Source of the DNA: Echiichthys vipera
Lineage: Eukaryota > Chordata > Actinopteri > Perciformes > Trachinidae
DNA length: 64,000 bases
NCBI GenBank assembly: GCA_963691815.1
Contig: OY829655.1
Span: 27,911,439 to 27,975,438 of the forward strand
Reading direction: 5' to 3'
This document shows, piece by piece, positions 28,301 to 63,117 of this stretch (positions within the stretch are counted from its first letter, which is position 1; each line of letters opens with the position of its first letter). The notes under the pieces were generated by a model. That model was not told where the DNA came from. It searched no databases and saw only the letters and a program-made list of their open reading frames with translations. The position numbers and the translations under genes were made by a program.

Positions 28301-28625
28301 GGCAGCTGCGCACGTAATCCACCCCCACCACGGGCGTTTGGTACTTCTGGATGCTACGCAGCCTGTTGGAGCTCAGGTCGGACACATCGCTGGTCACTAT
28401 CAGAGAGCACTGTGGGAAATGTAGGCACGAGAGATCAGAAACAAAACATGCGGTACTGTTTTTGTAACTGTGTTTGAATACCGTCACACGTTCTCTGACC
28501 TGTTTGTTGACCACAAAGGAAATGTTCCCTCCGTTCTCCGTCACGGCTGATTTCAGCGTCTTCTTCTCCTTGAAGGGCAAAGCTTTCAGCTCCAAAAGCA
28601 CCGAGCAGTTCTCAAACACAGCCAT
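4175..28625 (-). CDS. parp4: PARP4, vault poly(ADP-ribose) polymerase (36 coding exons)
   Basis: Vault-particle ADP-ribosyltransferase. Coding exons in transcript order: 28500-28625, 28184-28409, 26132-26231, 24737-24815, 24548-24652, 23225-23383, 22970-23107, 22692-22868, 22413-22564, 22047-22178, 20292-20390, 19999-20182, 19620-19746, 18421-18569, 18211-18342, 17859-17945, 17282-17446, 17040-17077, 16109-16190, 15018-15155, 14747-14936, 13247-13317, 12975-13162, 12752-12851, 11171-11341, 10859-10939, 10642-10722, 9891-9986, 9619-9780, 9433-9522, 9123-9323, 7670-8745, 7295-7361, 7066-7168, 5166-5298, 4175-4382. Every junction is GT-AG on the minus strand and phases agree throughout, giving 5613 nt, about 1870 residues (human PARP4 is about 1720). 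The start ATG at 28623-28625 follows a 5'UTR splice acceptor directly; the stop is at 4175-4177. Identity rests on near-continuous similarity to remembered vertebrate PARP4. No clear AATAAA was seen just past the stop. Confidence 0.95.
4555..4660 (+). mobile_element. 3' tail of tRNA-type SINE with TG array
   Basis: tgtattttgggcctgtgtgtg followed by taacctgaataataac matches the end of the SINE at 47494-47815. It is truncated at its 5' side and runs into aaataaaagtcc. Confidence 0.6.
4718..4983 (+). mobile_element. Non-LTR retrotransposon 3' end
   Basis: ggttcaggatcatctagtaa, gaggtgttccaggcacgtcc and gacccgaccccg are the family landmarks; ends in gatgagatgaga. It encodes the conserved tail GRPRTRWRD...AREREVWGPLLKLLPPRPDP on the plus strand. 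A pogo-like MITE fragment (tatataaggcgcaccgg, 4684) precedes it. Confidence 0.85.
5680..6640. repeat. parp4: 24-bp minisatellite in parp4 intron 35
   Basis: About 35-40 imperfect units centred on gatacaaagtcgttattt with variants gggataaaagtcatt. It fills most of the intron between 5299 and 7065. Frames such as LYLKIMT repeats on the minus strand are artefacts of this tract. Confidence 0.92.
7670..8745 (-). CDS. parp4: PARP4 exon 32: long Pro/Gly-rich exon with internal repeats
   Basis: 1076 nt, residues about 1343-1700. The acceptor CTCTTTTGTAG at 8746 and donor GTGAGT at 7664-7669 keep frame. Proline-rich start (GPPPPPCPP), then three tandem copies of a unit of about 30 residues containing GGAPSPQGSGFGSRGPLAP at roughly 7950-8250, then SGFGFR. 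This corresponds to the low-complexity Ser/Pro/Phe-Gly region of mammalian PARP4, whose own copy has FG dipeptides but not this repeat. The plus-strand ORF over the same bases is antisense shadow. Confidence 0.88.
9061..9560. repeat. parp4: Tandem duplication of an exon-intron unit of about 305 bp
   Basis: aaatcacaaaagg-aaatgtgctct, cctttcgttcaca-type text and acaatgtaacgttacca occur at 9055-9123 and again at 9360-9433, each placed directly 3' (minus strand) of an acidic exon. A third, weaker copy (gtgctctttctctccag, gtgacgttacc) is at 9578-9618. Confidence 0.8.
9123..9522 (-). CDS. parp4: PARP4 exons 30-31: duplicated acidic exons
   Basis: Exon 9433-9522 (30 codons) reads EVYECKSMQERD then acidic. 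Exon 9123-9323 (67 codons) begins with about 59 consecutive Asp/Glu codons (GAC/GAA/GAG/GAT), then VGAKEGSL. Both are multiples of three, in phase 0 and flanked by near-identical intron sequence; both donors read GTAACGTTAC. The exons therefore arose by local duplication, and the second has expanded as a GA(C/G/T/A) triplet tract. No counterpart of this length is remembered in human PARP4. Splicing is inferred from signals only. Confidence 0.75.
9619..11341 (-). CDS. parp4: PARP4 exons 25-29: post-VWA region
   Basis: Exons 11171-11341, 10859-10939, 10642-10722, 9891-9986 and 9619-9780, residues about 1049-1245, all in phase 0. Landmarks are SSVSVKWHRFSP, LVYGFVPHCTQ, VVSTSELQKTRGT, LTARALIRDYEDG, SILSQFTSFVAIE and AEEDVDFLPYIGW, which run collinear with human PARP4 downstream of its VWA domain. 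The last exon ends in a Glu/Asp-rich stretch leading into the two acidic exons. Confidence 0.92.
10081..10472 (+). mobile_element. Non-LTR retrotransposon 3' end
   Basis: Begins gcggctgaaatgggtttcc, continues with gagagagggggagacgttcagc and the family tail, ending gatgagatgagatg. In the parp4 intron between 9986 and 10642. Confidence 0.88.
11862..12130 (+). mobile_element. Teleost dispersed repeat (AAGCGCCTTTCTAGTC type)
   Basis: ataaagcgcctttctagtct, ctcaaggcgctttcacccat, cattcacaccacatt and gatcaccgatctctgg form a widespread fish SINE-like repeat. In the parp4 intron between 11341 and 12752. Confidence 0.7.
12390..12736 (+). mobile_element. Non-LTR retrotransposon 3' end, chimeric 5' flank
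   Basis: A short fragment (ctccctagggaggtgttcc, 12396) precedes the main copy. From 12431 the copy begins with ttcatcttgtattttggctg ... ctattaactagatgagg, a flank shared with the copy at 16329-16640, then the standard tail. Confidence 0.85.
12752..16190 (-). CDS. parp4: PARP4 exons 19-24: VWA domain with MIDAS
   Basis: Exons 16109-16190, 15018-15155, 14747-14936, 13247-13317, 12975-13162 and 12752-12851, residues about 792-1048. The metal-site motif is DTSES near residue 891, in LLLDTSESMRGESL, followed by NVVFFGTG, RNLLLLSDGHIQNAEL and HSRLFACGL. LPRMWVEKHPDKDS just upstream is near-invariant in remembered PARP4. VWA with MIDAS mediates protein interaction. A Harbinger-type MITE (15430-16024) and two LINE copies sit in these introns. 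Confidence 0.93.
13318..14746. other. parp4: parp4 intron, no gene found
   Basis: Contains a short gagagcgagagagcgag simple repeat at about 14311-14352 and a TG run at 14290-14303. No recognised element or exon; the several frames here lack homology I know. Confidence 0.5.
15428..16026 (-). mobile_element. PIF/Harbinger-type MITE with Myb-like ORF fragment
   Basis: Terminal inverted repeats GGGCGCACTC(C/A)CACTGTCC at 15429 and its complement ending at 16024, with TTA on both outer sides (target duplication). The minus strand encodes a piece of a Myb/SANT-like domain (LECLLQIWSMKRFKN, QKLRGLWKDLE). No transposase. Same family as 41686-42143 and 43312-43895. Confidence 0.8.
16329..16640 (-). 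mobile_element. Non-LTR retrotransposon 3' end, chimeric flank
   Basis: Reverse copy from catctcatctcaacttcagc. Its far end (ctagttaatagattgagtgc, ttcaccactgaacattcagc) matches the flank of the copy at 12431. Confidence 0.88.
17040..18569 (-). CDS. parp4: PARP4 exons 14-18: VIT domain
   Basis: Exons 18421-18569, 18211-18342, 17859-17945, 17282-17446 and 17040-17077, residues about 602-791. Recognisable VIT pieces are VHVKCKLMDLLSQVIIFQQY, VPIEAKYVFPLDD, AAVCGFEAFINGKHVVGQ, EKGHGAYLMDQDAPDVF and ISVGNLPPGATVLIKVTF. This is the inter-alpha-trypsin-type module that precedes VWA in PARP4. The exon of 38 nt at 17040-17077 is unusually short, but its phase fits. Confidence 0.92.
18781..19330 (-). 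mobile_element. Non-LTR retrotransposon 3' end, longer copy
   Basis: Reverse copy including the reverse-transcriptase C-terminal remnant (LSIYRSILVLTLTCGHESWV, then FLRRGAGVSLRERGRSS) and tail GRPRTRWRDYISTLALERL. Frames are broken; 5' truncated. In parp4 intron 13. Confidence 0.88.
19620..23107 (-). CDS. parp4: PARP4 exons 7-13: regulatory helices and ADP-ribosyltransferase catalytic domain
   Basis: Residues about 266-601. Exons 7-9 encode the helical regulatory region (LSQEVGVFVELLWTEALG, PINKLSLNDVSRAEG). Exons 10-13 encode the NAD+-binding fold: LLH (His about 452), NLGSGIYFSD (Tyr about 492), TDGSRLLLVCDVALG, HSVHGVRG and DDEYVVY (Glu about 562). The H-Y-E triad of active PARPs is therefore present. 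The Gly that normally follows the first His is Ser here (LLHSS). The family transfers ADP-ribose from NAD+ to protein; in vaults PARP4 modifies major vault protein and itself. Confidence 0.93.
20847..21330 (-). mobile_element. Non-LTR retrotransposon 3' end
   Basis: Reverse copy; same landmarks from ccggggtcgggtcgcggg to gatcgagagctttgccttc. In the parp4 intron between 20390 and 22047. Confidence 0.87.
23225..26231 (-). CDS. parp4: PARP4 exons 3-6: linker and WGR-like segment
   Basis: Exons 26132-26231, 24737-24815, 24548-24652 and 23225-23383, residues about 118-265. The linker is Ser/Glu-rich. A segment with TWCVLELQ, then GWQFRVVRYWKDDIG, then a helical stretch (SEEALDVYKAQREA) has the order of a WGR domain, although the Trp-Gly-Arg signature itself is not intact. 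The neighbouring exons continue into the PARP regulatory helices. Intron 2 holds a SINE and intron 5 another. Confidence 0.85.
23555..23625. mobile_element. Dispersed repeat tail (cctttattagtcccacaaag)
   Basis: Short match to the same text at 58812-58835 and to the complement at 4633-4655. It is the terminal piece of a common fish retroelement. The rest of 23400-24170 is AT-rich intron with nothing recognised. Confidence 0.5.
24172..24535 (+). mobile_element. tRNA-headed teleost SINE
   Basis: Starts gaggtgtggtggttagcact (box A-like), has ggttcgcatccc (box B one base off), the cctcccacagtccaaagacg core and a gaatgatgaataat tail. Plus orientation in parp4 intron 5. Confidence 0.88.
25297..25672 (+). 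mobile_element. tRNA-headed teleost SINE with intact box A and B
   Basis: Box A tggttagcactgtcg near 25323 and a perfect box B ggttcgaatcc near 25364; tail tgaatgaatg at 25660. Best-preserved pol III promoter of the five copies. Confidence 0.9.
26245..26279. repeat. (CA)n microsatellite
   Basis: CA tract with CACG interruptions next to the acceptor of parp4 coding exon 3. Confidence 0.9.
26866..27435 (+). mobile_element. Dispersed fish repeat with aataaaattgaattg tail
   Basis: Starts aattataatgtacatcaactg, contains a pyrimidine-rich tctgtctctgtctttgtgtc block and ends gtgtggtctttacc ... aaattgaattgaattg, the tail type of L2-mobilised fish repeats. Part of it recurs inverted at 28815-29165 and directly at 30228-30480. 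Confidence 0.75.
28184..28625 (-). CDS. parp4: PARP4 exons 1-2: N-terminal BRCT domain
   Basis: Residues 1 to about 117. The first exon reads MAVFENCSVLLELKAL and carries the BRCT-type ENGG glycine turn; the second carries CSLIVTSDVSDLSS and the SIQKYQTPVVGVDYV helix. BRCT domains bind phosphopeptides or DNA ends; PARP4 is known to have one at its N-terminus. The first exon ends in phase 0 and the second in phase 1. An in-frame upstream ATG (MASLSA) lies on the intron side of the inferred acceptor, so it was not used as the start. Confidence 0.9.
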
Positions 28626-28814
28626 GGCTGAAAGAGAGGCCACGCCCAGAGTTATTGTAATCTATGACATAAGATACATCACAAGACAATAGTGTTTGGT
28701 AAACGTGTTCATGGGCTTTATGTCTGCAGCCTCTCCCTCTCTTGGTGGGACGTTTAAATATCACAGCTTTTATATCTGTTACATTAGAGAACGTTACATT
28801 ATCATGGATGGACA

Positions 28815-29165
28815 CTTTACAGAGTAGGTAAAGACCACACTCTATGACTTATTTATGATTTACATAGACCCAACAATTCCCCCGTAGAGTACGGTGGGAA
28901 CGAAAACCTTCACTATAACAGACAGGGACGTCAGACAGACCCAGCTCTGTGGAGGACGCACATCTGTCTGCACCGGTTAGGGAGGAAGAGAAGGAGAGAG
29001 AGAGAGAAAAGACGGACAGATGGACAGAGAGAGACAAAGACAGACACAAAGACAGAGACAGACACACTTCCAGTAACTATAATAATATCTATAGTAATGT
29101 GAATATGACTTATTAATTCAGCAGAATAGTAGAAACAAGCACAGCTGAGGTGATAGAATGACAAT
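28815..29165 (-). mobile_element. Inverted partner of the 26866-27435 repeat
   Basis: Reverse complement of about 27010-27360 with only scattered differences, for example ggacgcacatctgtctg against cagacagatgtccgtc. Located in the parp4 5'UTR intron. Confidence 0.8.
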
Positions 29166-29188
29166 AATTATGGTGGTAAATATGAACG

Positions 29189-29417
<229 letters not shown>

Positions 29418-29660
29418 CGGAAACAAACGCGGAAGTAAATCCACAAAAATAAAAAAGGGGAAAAACAAAAACGGTCTCAACATGACGTCATCTGCACGAA
29501 AGTTTACAAAACATCCGGATGCACTAAAAACAGCATTCAGCCTGACTTTAGTCTTAATAACATGAGCTGAGTGTCACATGTTGTTATGTTGTTATTTTGA
29601 ATAAACAGAGCAGGACACAGAGCAGTTAGAGCAAACACAGTAAAAGTGTCCTGTACTCAC

Positions 29661-29830
29661 CTGAGAGCATCCAGGTGCGACTGGTGCAGGTGTCACAGAG
29701 GATCAGCTGGTGTTAGTTCTGGATCAGAAGAAGAAGAAGAAGATCAGACCTCCTGCTGCTGCTGTTGCGAACACCAGGAACAGCTGAGCGCAACCCCTTT
29801 ATCTTCCGGTGTTTGGGTTTTCAAAATAAA
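29661..29830 (-). other. parp4: parp4 non-coding first exon and promoter area
   Basis: On the minus strand, CTCTCAG|GTGAGT at 29655-29661 is a strong splice donor with no coding ORF leading to it. The coding exon at 28625 is preceded by a pyrimidine-rich acceptor (CTCTCTTTCAG) ending just before CCATGG, so a 5'UTR intron of about 1 kb is inferred. The upstream limit is a guess. An ETS-type CCGGAAG (minus strand, 29803-29809) and a GCTGCTGCTG stretch lie inside. Dispersed repeat begins at about 29845. Confidence 0.6.
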
Positions 29831-29842
29831 AGGTCAGATCAA

Positions 29843-30480
29843 TAAGGCAAGGCAGCTTTATTTGTGACGCACTTTTCATGCACAAGGCAGACTCAAAGTG
29901 CTTCACAGCACAACATGTCATGGATTCAAATGCATTACAGAAAGACAAAGAGATTAAAAACAGACAATAATAAAAACAGTGCGGATGTTAAAAGTGCAAA
30001 GATTTAGCAGAAAGCTGAGGTGAACATAGAAGTTTTAAAAGTGGTCAGAGTGGGTGAAAGGAAGTTGATTCCAGCTGTTTGTTGCATAATGACTGAAAGA
30101 TGCTTTCCCTTGATTTGAGTTTACTCTGCGAACCACAGAAGATCTCAGTGATGTAGAAGGGTTAAATAATAAAAGTAGAAATCATAGTCTGTGTCTAAAG
30201 GTATGAAGGTCTGTAAATACTATACTGTAGGTGAGTCATAGAGTGTGGTCTTTACCTACTCTGTAAAGTGTCCTGAGGTTAAATTTGTAAGGATTTGGCA
30301 CTGTTAATAAAGTTTAATTTAATTATAATGTTCACCAACTGGGTTCACTTCAGTGTCACTTTGCTCAGGTGAATTTCAACCACAATGTGCAAACCTAATA
30401 TTTCCCTCTGCGCCTTGGCGTGCATTTAAAAATATGGTTATATATTGTTCCTGTTATTCTCATATTTATTGCTGTATAAA
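29843..30480. mobile_element. Repeat cluster upstream of parp4
   Basis: 29843-30225 is a fish dispersed repeat (aaggcaaggcagctttattt, agtgcttcacagcacaacatg). 30228-30306 matches the 3' end, and 30318-30480 the start, of the 26866 repeat. Confidence 0.65.
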
Positions 30481-31634
30481 TGATTTGTGTAGAAGGAGCT
30501 CGGGGCTCGTCCTGGTTATCAGCGCGTGCAGACGGCGGGAGAGGCCTTGGTCACTCAGAAGATCCTTTGCTGTTTTTATAATAAACTTTTTATAATAAAC
30601 TTTTTATATCTTATGAAGACGTTTGTGTTTCCTTCAGAAAAAAGAACACCACATAGCCTAAGGTCAGGGACACGAGACTGTTTAATGAAGTTGTTGATTA
30701 AAAGGTTGAATATGGAGAATGAGCAGAACACCGCCATCTAGAGTCTCAAGATCGTAGTCGCAACAACAAAAAATAACTCCAGCAGTTGGGTTGCCAGGTT
30801 GGTCAGACCCGGCCCAGTAGCTACAGGAGACCGGAGTCTGTTTGAACCTGTCTCCTCTATCAAATCGAACCATAAAAACGTAAAGAACCAAAGTATTGCA
30901 GAGGAATTTGACTGACAGTTAGCATTAGCCGTAACAGCTAAGTAAACATGAAAGTGATGTTACCGATCAAGGAGAACCGTAGCCTTTTGGGCGTGCGTTT
31001 GAATGGCGTTTCTCTCCTTTATCTCAGTCCATGGAGTGAATGCTTGGCCTATAGTGACTCTGGTTGTTGCCCGTCTCCGCTCACTCAGCTGCTGAGACAA
31101 AGAAGCTGCTGCAGGATTGGCAAACTCCATTTCACCCAATACCAGCCTACAGTAGCTGCACCCAACAACAGACAACCCTGGCAACCAGCAACGCCCAACG
31201 CTGTTGGCTGCTACAATGGAAACAGAACGTGACAGAAAGTCCAAATTAAAAATTAAATTAAAAACAAAATAGATTAAATTAATTCAGACTAAATATTTAT
31301 TTTATGGAAAAGCAATAAGTTCATTCTTTAATCCTCAAACGTCATGTGGGTGTATTGTTATTTAAATATAGCTTTTAATAAAGATTCTACATATTCAACA
31401 ACACAAGTTTTTTCCAAACTAGTTGTTGTAGTACAGTATAACATATATATGGCCATAAGGAGGCCCCTGGTGGTTGAACTTAATTGCTATAACAACAACA
31501 ATTAGTATAGCACCTTTAAAAACAGCAGTTAAATGCTTTGACACGGGAAAAAAAAATCTAAATACCCACAAATACTTTATAAACAAAATAAATAACAGTC
31601 AAATCCATTGAGGTTACAAATTACGCATCATTGT
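30481..31634. other. Intergenic stretch, nothing recognised
   Basis: Several short frames without homology I know. AT-rich from 31240. Confidence 0.4.
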
Positions 31635-31637
31635 ATA

Positions 31638-32110
31638 AAAAGGCAAAGCTCTGGATCTACCGGTCAATCTTGGTTCCTGCCCTCACCTGTGGTCATGAAA
31701 GCTGGGTCAGGACCCAAAGAACCAGGTCACGGATACAAGCCCAGGAGGGGGGCTGGAGTCTCCCTTAGAGAGAGGGGGAGAAGTTCAGCATCCGTGAGGA
31801 ACTCGGAGTAGAGCCGCTGCTCCTTTGCGTTGAAAGGAGCCAGTTGAGGTGGTTCAGGATCATCTGGTAAGGATGAACCCTGGGCGCCTCCCTAGGGAGG
31901 TGTTCCAGGCACGTCCAGCTGGGAGGAGGCCTCGGGGAAGACCCAGGACCAGGTGGTGAGATTAGATCTCCACACTGGCCTGGGAACGCCTCGGGATCCC
32001 CCAGTTAGAGCTGGTTACTGTGGCCCGGGAAAGGGAAGTTTGGGGTCCCCTGCTGGAGCTGCTGCCCCCGCGACCCGACCCTGGATAAGAGGCTGAAGAT
32101 GAGATGAGAG
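31638..32110 (+). mobile_element. Non-LTR retrotransposon 3' end
   Basis: Begins aaagctctggatctaccggtc, includes tcatgaaagctgggtcagga and the family tail, ends gatgagatgagag. Between parp4 and the unrecognised gene. Confidence 0.88.
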
Positions 32111-32539
32111 AGACTATCATCCCCAGAGATGTTTTGTCTTAATCACATCCATGCAGAAAAGACTGAACCGATAAAGTCTGCAACTGTAAATTAATTGTAA
32201 ACGATGTGAACCTGAATAAAAGTCTACAGAGGACAATGGAAATTATCATTAGCTTGTTAGTTAATTTACCCAGTACTCAAAAGCGTAAAAAGGTACTGAG
32301 AAAAGCTCTATTTAAAATTAATCTATTACTATTATTATTATTAAGGTGCTTACAAAGAAACAAGAACAATAACAAAAAATAAACAACAATGAAGTTAGTA
32401 AATATTGCCCGACATCATGCAAAAACAAACATCTGATGTGTGAAGTGATTTTAGTGACTCTGCACTTTGTAATAATTACGTTATTATCATATTTTTTATT
32501 TTATTCTTCGTTTTTCTCTAAGTGTGGCACTTTGCAGAC

Positions 32540-32809
32540 GGTCCCCGCGCATGCGCACTCGCCTCTCCCCAGCCGGTTGCTAACAGGCACCAATGTTGTT
32601 GTTTAGCTTCGGCTCGTTTGGACTAAAAACAGCGTGTAGCTCGTTGTTTTCACCTTCCCGTGGCTGAAAGAGGCTTCGTCTGTGTTGTAATAACACTAAT
32701 AATCTATAATATGATATGAGTTATTGATTCAGGAGGTTTGAATCTGTCCTTTTTAAGAGCCTTTGCATTAGCTAAGCTAGCAGTTAGCTCCTCATCAAAC
32801 AATCACATG
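32540..32809 (+). promoter_or_regulatory. Promoter and non-coding first exon of the unrecognised gene
   Basis: The palindrome GCGCATGCGC at 32547-32556 matches the NRF1 site, and CCAAT lies at about 32591. A strong donor CACATG|GTGAGT ends a non-coding exon at 32809. Splicing to the acceptor at 34101-34104 (TTCATGCAG) puts 58 nt of leader before the ATG at 34163. The ATG just before the donor would read only four codons, so it is not the start. The transcription start itself is not visible. Confidence 0.6.
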
Positions 32810-34162
32810 GTGAGTTTCTCTTTCGCTCTAATTTTGACTCCGATAAATAAGCTTTAAATGTGTTTATGAGCTATAAAACTGCTTTAAAAGGTCCTACTGT
32901 GTTTTAATTCATGTGTTAAAGTGTTACAGCAGTAATCTTACAGTTGTATTTACATTAACTGAAGCACTGGAGCCGCTTTTGCACTTTTTATAACTGTTTT
33001 TTCTTTATTTAAATATTAAATGTATACAGAAAGTGTCAATAACAGCATATAACACATAATAACACAACACATGAGAGCTTTTCACAGTCAAAAACAATGA
33101 ATAGAACAAATAGATACAGCAAGCATCTCATAAAACAACAAAACAAACGAATAAATAAACATTTTCATAACAATATATAGATGTTTGTAATAATCTGTTT
33201 ATTAAGTGCCAGGGGAATATCAAATATATTTTCATAGCTGTCTTGAATTATGGCCAGGGGTGTATAAAGTAAAGTGAATTCAATTAGAAAATGAGAAAAT
33301 TGGTTTGGAGGCTGAAAATGGCTTGTGAATGAAATATTTTCCAAATAAAATGAAAATAATGAACCAATACTAAAGACACTTTCATAATAACAACGTATTC
33401 AAGGGAAAAGCAGTTTGTGTTGTATTGTCCCATCTGTGACGTGTCAAAATACAAAAATTAAAGCTATACAAAATTGAATTAGTTCACTAATAAGAGTAAA
33501 AAAAACAACATATATACGATTAACTGTGCCTGAAAATAAGCAGGAAGAAGTTTTACCTAATTTAATCCGACCCCTTTATCACTATTCAGTAGTTGCTGTT
33601 ATTTTATAATTTATCTACTAGATGTAAAATGTTTTAATTCTAACTATACAATAATAAATCATGAAAAACACCAAAAACAGCGCTCTTTCAGTCCGTTTTC
33701 TTTAGGAAAATTAGGCAGGCATTTAAGAAACGTTTTGGTCTAATTGGGACCTTTAAAAGACGACAGTTTTAATGTTTTTTCCCCCCAAAGCAAACTCTCC
33801 AGAGGAGGAGGGAGCTGGCTGCAACAACTTGTATACAATGCAAAAGAATAACAAAACTTTGCATGGTCCTTTTCCTGTCTTTGTTTTGTTTCTGGTTTTC
33901 CAACAGGATAGATAACCAGTAAGAAATGCATTACTACACTGATTCAGTAACATAACAAAAACTTGGGACTATTGACGTTTGTGGTGATTTATTCCTGTTT
34001 ATGTTTTATTCTCTTGGTATTTAGACGGTTGGATAAAGTGACAGAGTTGTAAACAAAGAGCTGAAGAATTAAACTGTGCATCTAAACTGTGATTGTTCAT
34101 GCAGGTGAAACATTGACCACGAAAACGTCTCGAGAAGTTTCTTCAGAGGTCTTTTCAAAAAA

Positions 34163-40921
<6,759 letters not shown>

Positions 40922-41060
40922 GATGCTTGAAATCAGATATTTTCATAGTTGATGTTCAGGAATGAACAGTTGCTCTTTAATGAGCATAAATGACGTCATT
41001 TCAATTCATGGTGGATCTTCATCAGGTCAAACTTACGCACCTTATCCCTACACATATGTG

Positions 41061-41100
41061 CACACACACACACGCACACACACACACACACACACACACG
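41061..41100. repeat. (CA)n microsatellite
   Basis: CA tract with one CACG interruption in the presumed 3'UTR of the unrecognised gene. Confidence 0.9.
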
Positions 41101-41507
41101 TATACTTACTCTCATCTCACATCAGTTACACAAAACATCTGTTATCAGTAGACAAAAACAGGCATTTGATTATCATACACACAGGAAACGTGTGAATGTG
41201 TGTCTGTATACACATGTGTATCTAAACCTTTCAAAGTAAGTCATCTTCATCTCTCCTGTACTTTACATCCTCACTGTTTGGTGTTTTTTAAATTGAAATG
41301 TTTGTTTGACTGAAATATAATGCCCTAGTAACAATTAACCATTGTTAGTGCACACCTTTTAAATACTGGAGAGAATGTGGTTTCCAGTGTGTTTGGGCCG
41401 ATTGTGATAACTGCACTTTGTTGTTGAGAGTTCAAATGTGAAGCATAGGACAAAGTTTAACATGTTAAGGCTGCTAACGAGAAAAAATGACTTTGTAGTT
41501 TGGCCGG

Positions 41508-41513
41508 AATAAA
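41508..41513 (+). terminator. Candidate polyadenylation signal of the unrecognised gene
   Basis: First AATAAA after the stop at 40921, about 590 nt downstream. It precedes the Harbinger MITE. This is a plausible 3' end, not shown by the sequence alone. Confidence 0.4.
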
Positions 41514-41685
41514 CTGAAGATGGACAATCACCAGATAAAAATAATGAGAAGCTGAAAACCTGAAAATAAGCTCTGTGTCTTTTGTTTTGACCAAGCTGGA
41601 CGCCCTTAAATCCCTCAACATAAAGTATGTTCATAAGTTCAAAGCAAAGGTTCAGGTTGTATTAAGTCGTTTGTTTGCTCTAGCT

Positions 41686-42052
41686 TTAAAATGCGCGCAC
41701 ATGTACGAGCACGATGCCTACGGCGGTTCCGACGTCAGTTATGTGCGCCTGTTGGGACATAGAAAAAAGAAGGAGGGACCATGCGCGGACATTTCAAACA
41801 ATGGCGGTGAAAGGTTCACGTTGGTGTGATGCGGAGGTGGAGTGTTTACTGCAGATTTGGTCGATGAAAAGATTCAAAAACAGTCGACAAGACGCACAAA
41901 AACTCAGAGGTCTACGGAAAGATTTGGAAACAAAGCCATGCATCGCGATGACGTCCAACAATGCGTATGACGTGTTACGGCGTGATGACGTATGGACAGC
42001 AAGACGCATTCACCGAGGCCCAGGTAGTGTGAGTACAAACGGGCCTGGGCCG

Positions 42053-42084
<32 letters not shown>

Positions 42085-42143
42085 GACAAGTAACCCAAAA
42101 GCCCGGGGCGCGGTGCAGAAGGACAGTGTGAGTGCGTCCTGAG
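41686..42143 (+). mobile_element. PIF/Harbinger-type MITE, 5' truncated, with G30 tract
   Basis: The Myb-like ORF fragment (WCDAEVECLLQIWSMKRFKN) is on the plus strand; the right terminal repeat ggacagtgtgagtgcg ends near 42138. The left terminal repeat is missing. A run of 30 G (42054-42083) sits where the sister copy at 43312 has a short G-rich stretch. Confidence 0.78.
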
Positions 42144-42582
42144 AGTGCTTGAAATTATATATTTTGTGGCAGAAGAGAAATGGAAGTTCTTCAGATATAA
42201 TTTTTTAACTTAACTTATCGACTTGTTCTCAAACTTTGCCATGTTGGGTTCTCGGATTTAAGGGAACTGGGCCTGGAAAGTCCTTGAAATCGATGTTAAA
42301 ATGTGAGGGTGTCCTATGTTATGTATATCTGGCGTGGGAGTACTGTATTTAGATAGACTTCAAATAACCTGAACTGGCCTCGGCTCAACAGTTATGCACT
42401 CAAGGACTTTTATTGTGAAAGGTAGGAACGTTAGGAGTGGACCTGATAAGTGCGTCTTTTTTCAAGGTTGAAAGGAGTAAAGTTTGACGTCATCAGACTA
42501 CGGAGCTTCTCTGTTGTTTTATGAATCCGTATTTTGGTGGAGAAATTTAAGAAAATCAATCTTGTTCCGAAGATTTCATCAC

Positions 42583-42588
42583 TTTATT
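42583..42588 (-). terminator. fer1l6: Candidate polyadenylation signal of fer1l6
   Basis: AATAAA on the minus strand about 300 nt past the stop codon. Confidence 0.5.
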
Positions 42589-42885
42589 GACGCATAAAAG
42601 TCACGTTCTGTGTGAAAGTACTCAGGACAAAATAGTTCAGTGTGTGTTCAGTGTTGTGCAAAATCATCCTGAAGGCTTGTGATATTGTAGATATTGCTTT
42701 TGTGTCAACAATTCGACTGAAAAGACCAAAAATCTAAGCACTTGGTCTCTCGATACCTTAAAATGTCCCAAAGGGTTTTAAAGTTTGGCAAAAAAAAGCA
42801 TTTGTAATTAGTATCGTTGCACGGAGGGGCAGCTGCATCATTTAAAGTCCACCGTTTTGAGAAGACGAACACGAGTGTGTCCGTG

Positions 42886-63056
<20,171 letters not shown>

Positions 63057-63117
63057 CTACGGGCCGGACACAAAGTTAAGTACCAGTGCACACGGCTAAA
63101 AAAGACTTCTATATCTT

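Noticed and set aside
28626..28643. Upstream in-frame ATG (MASLSA) as the PARP4 start
   Set aside because: It lies on the intron side of a good acceptor; the ATG at 28623-28625 fits the exon better.
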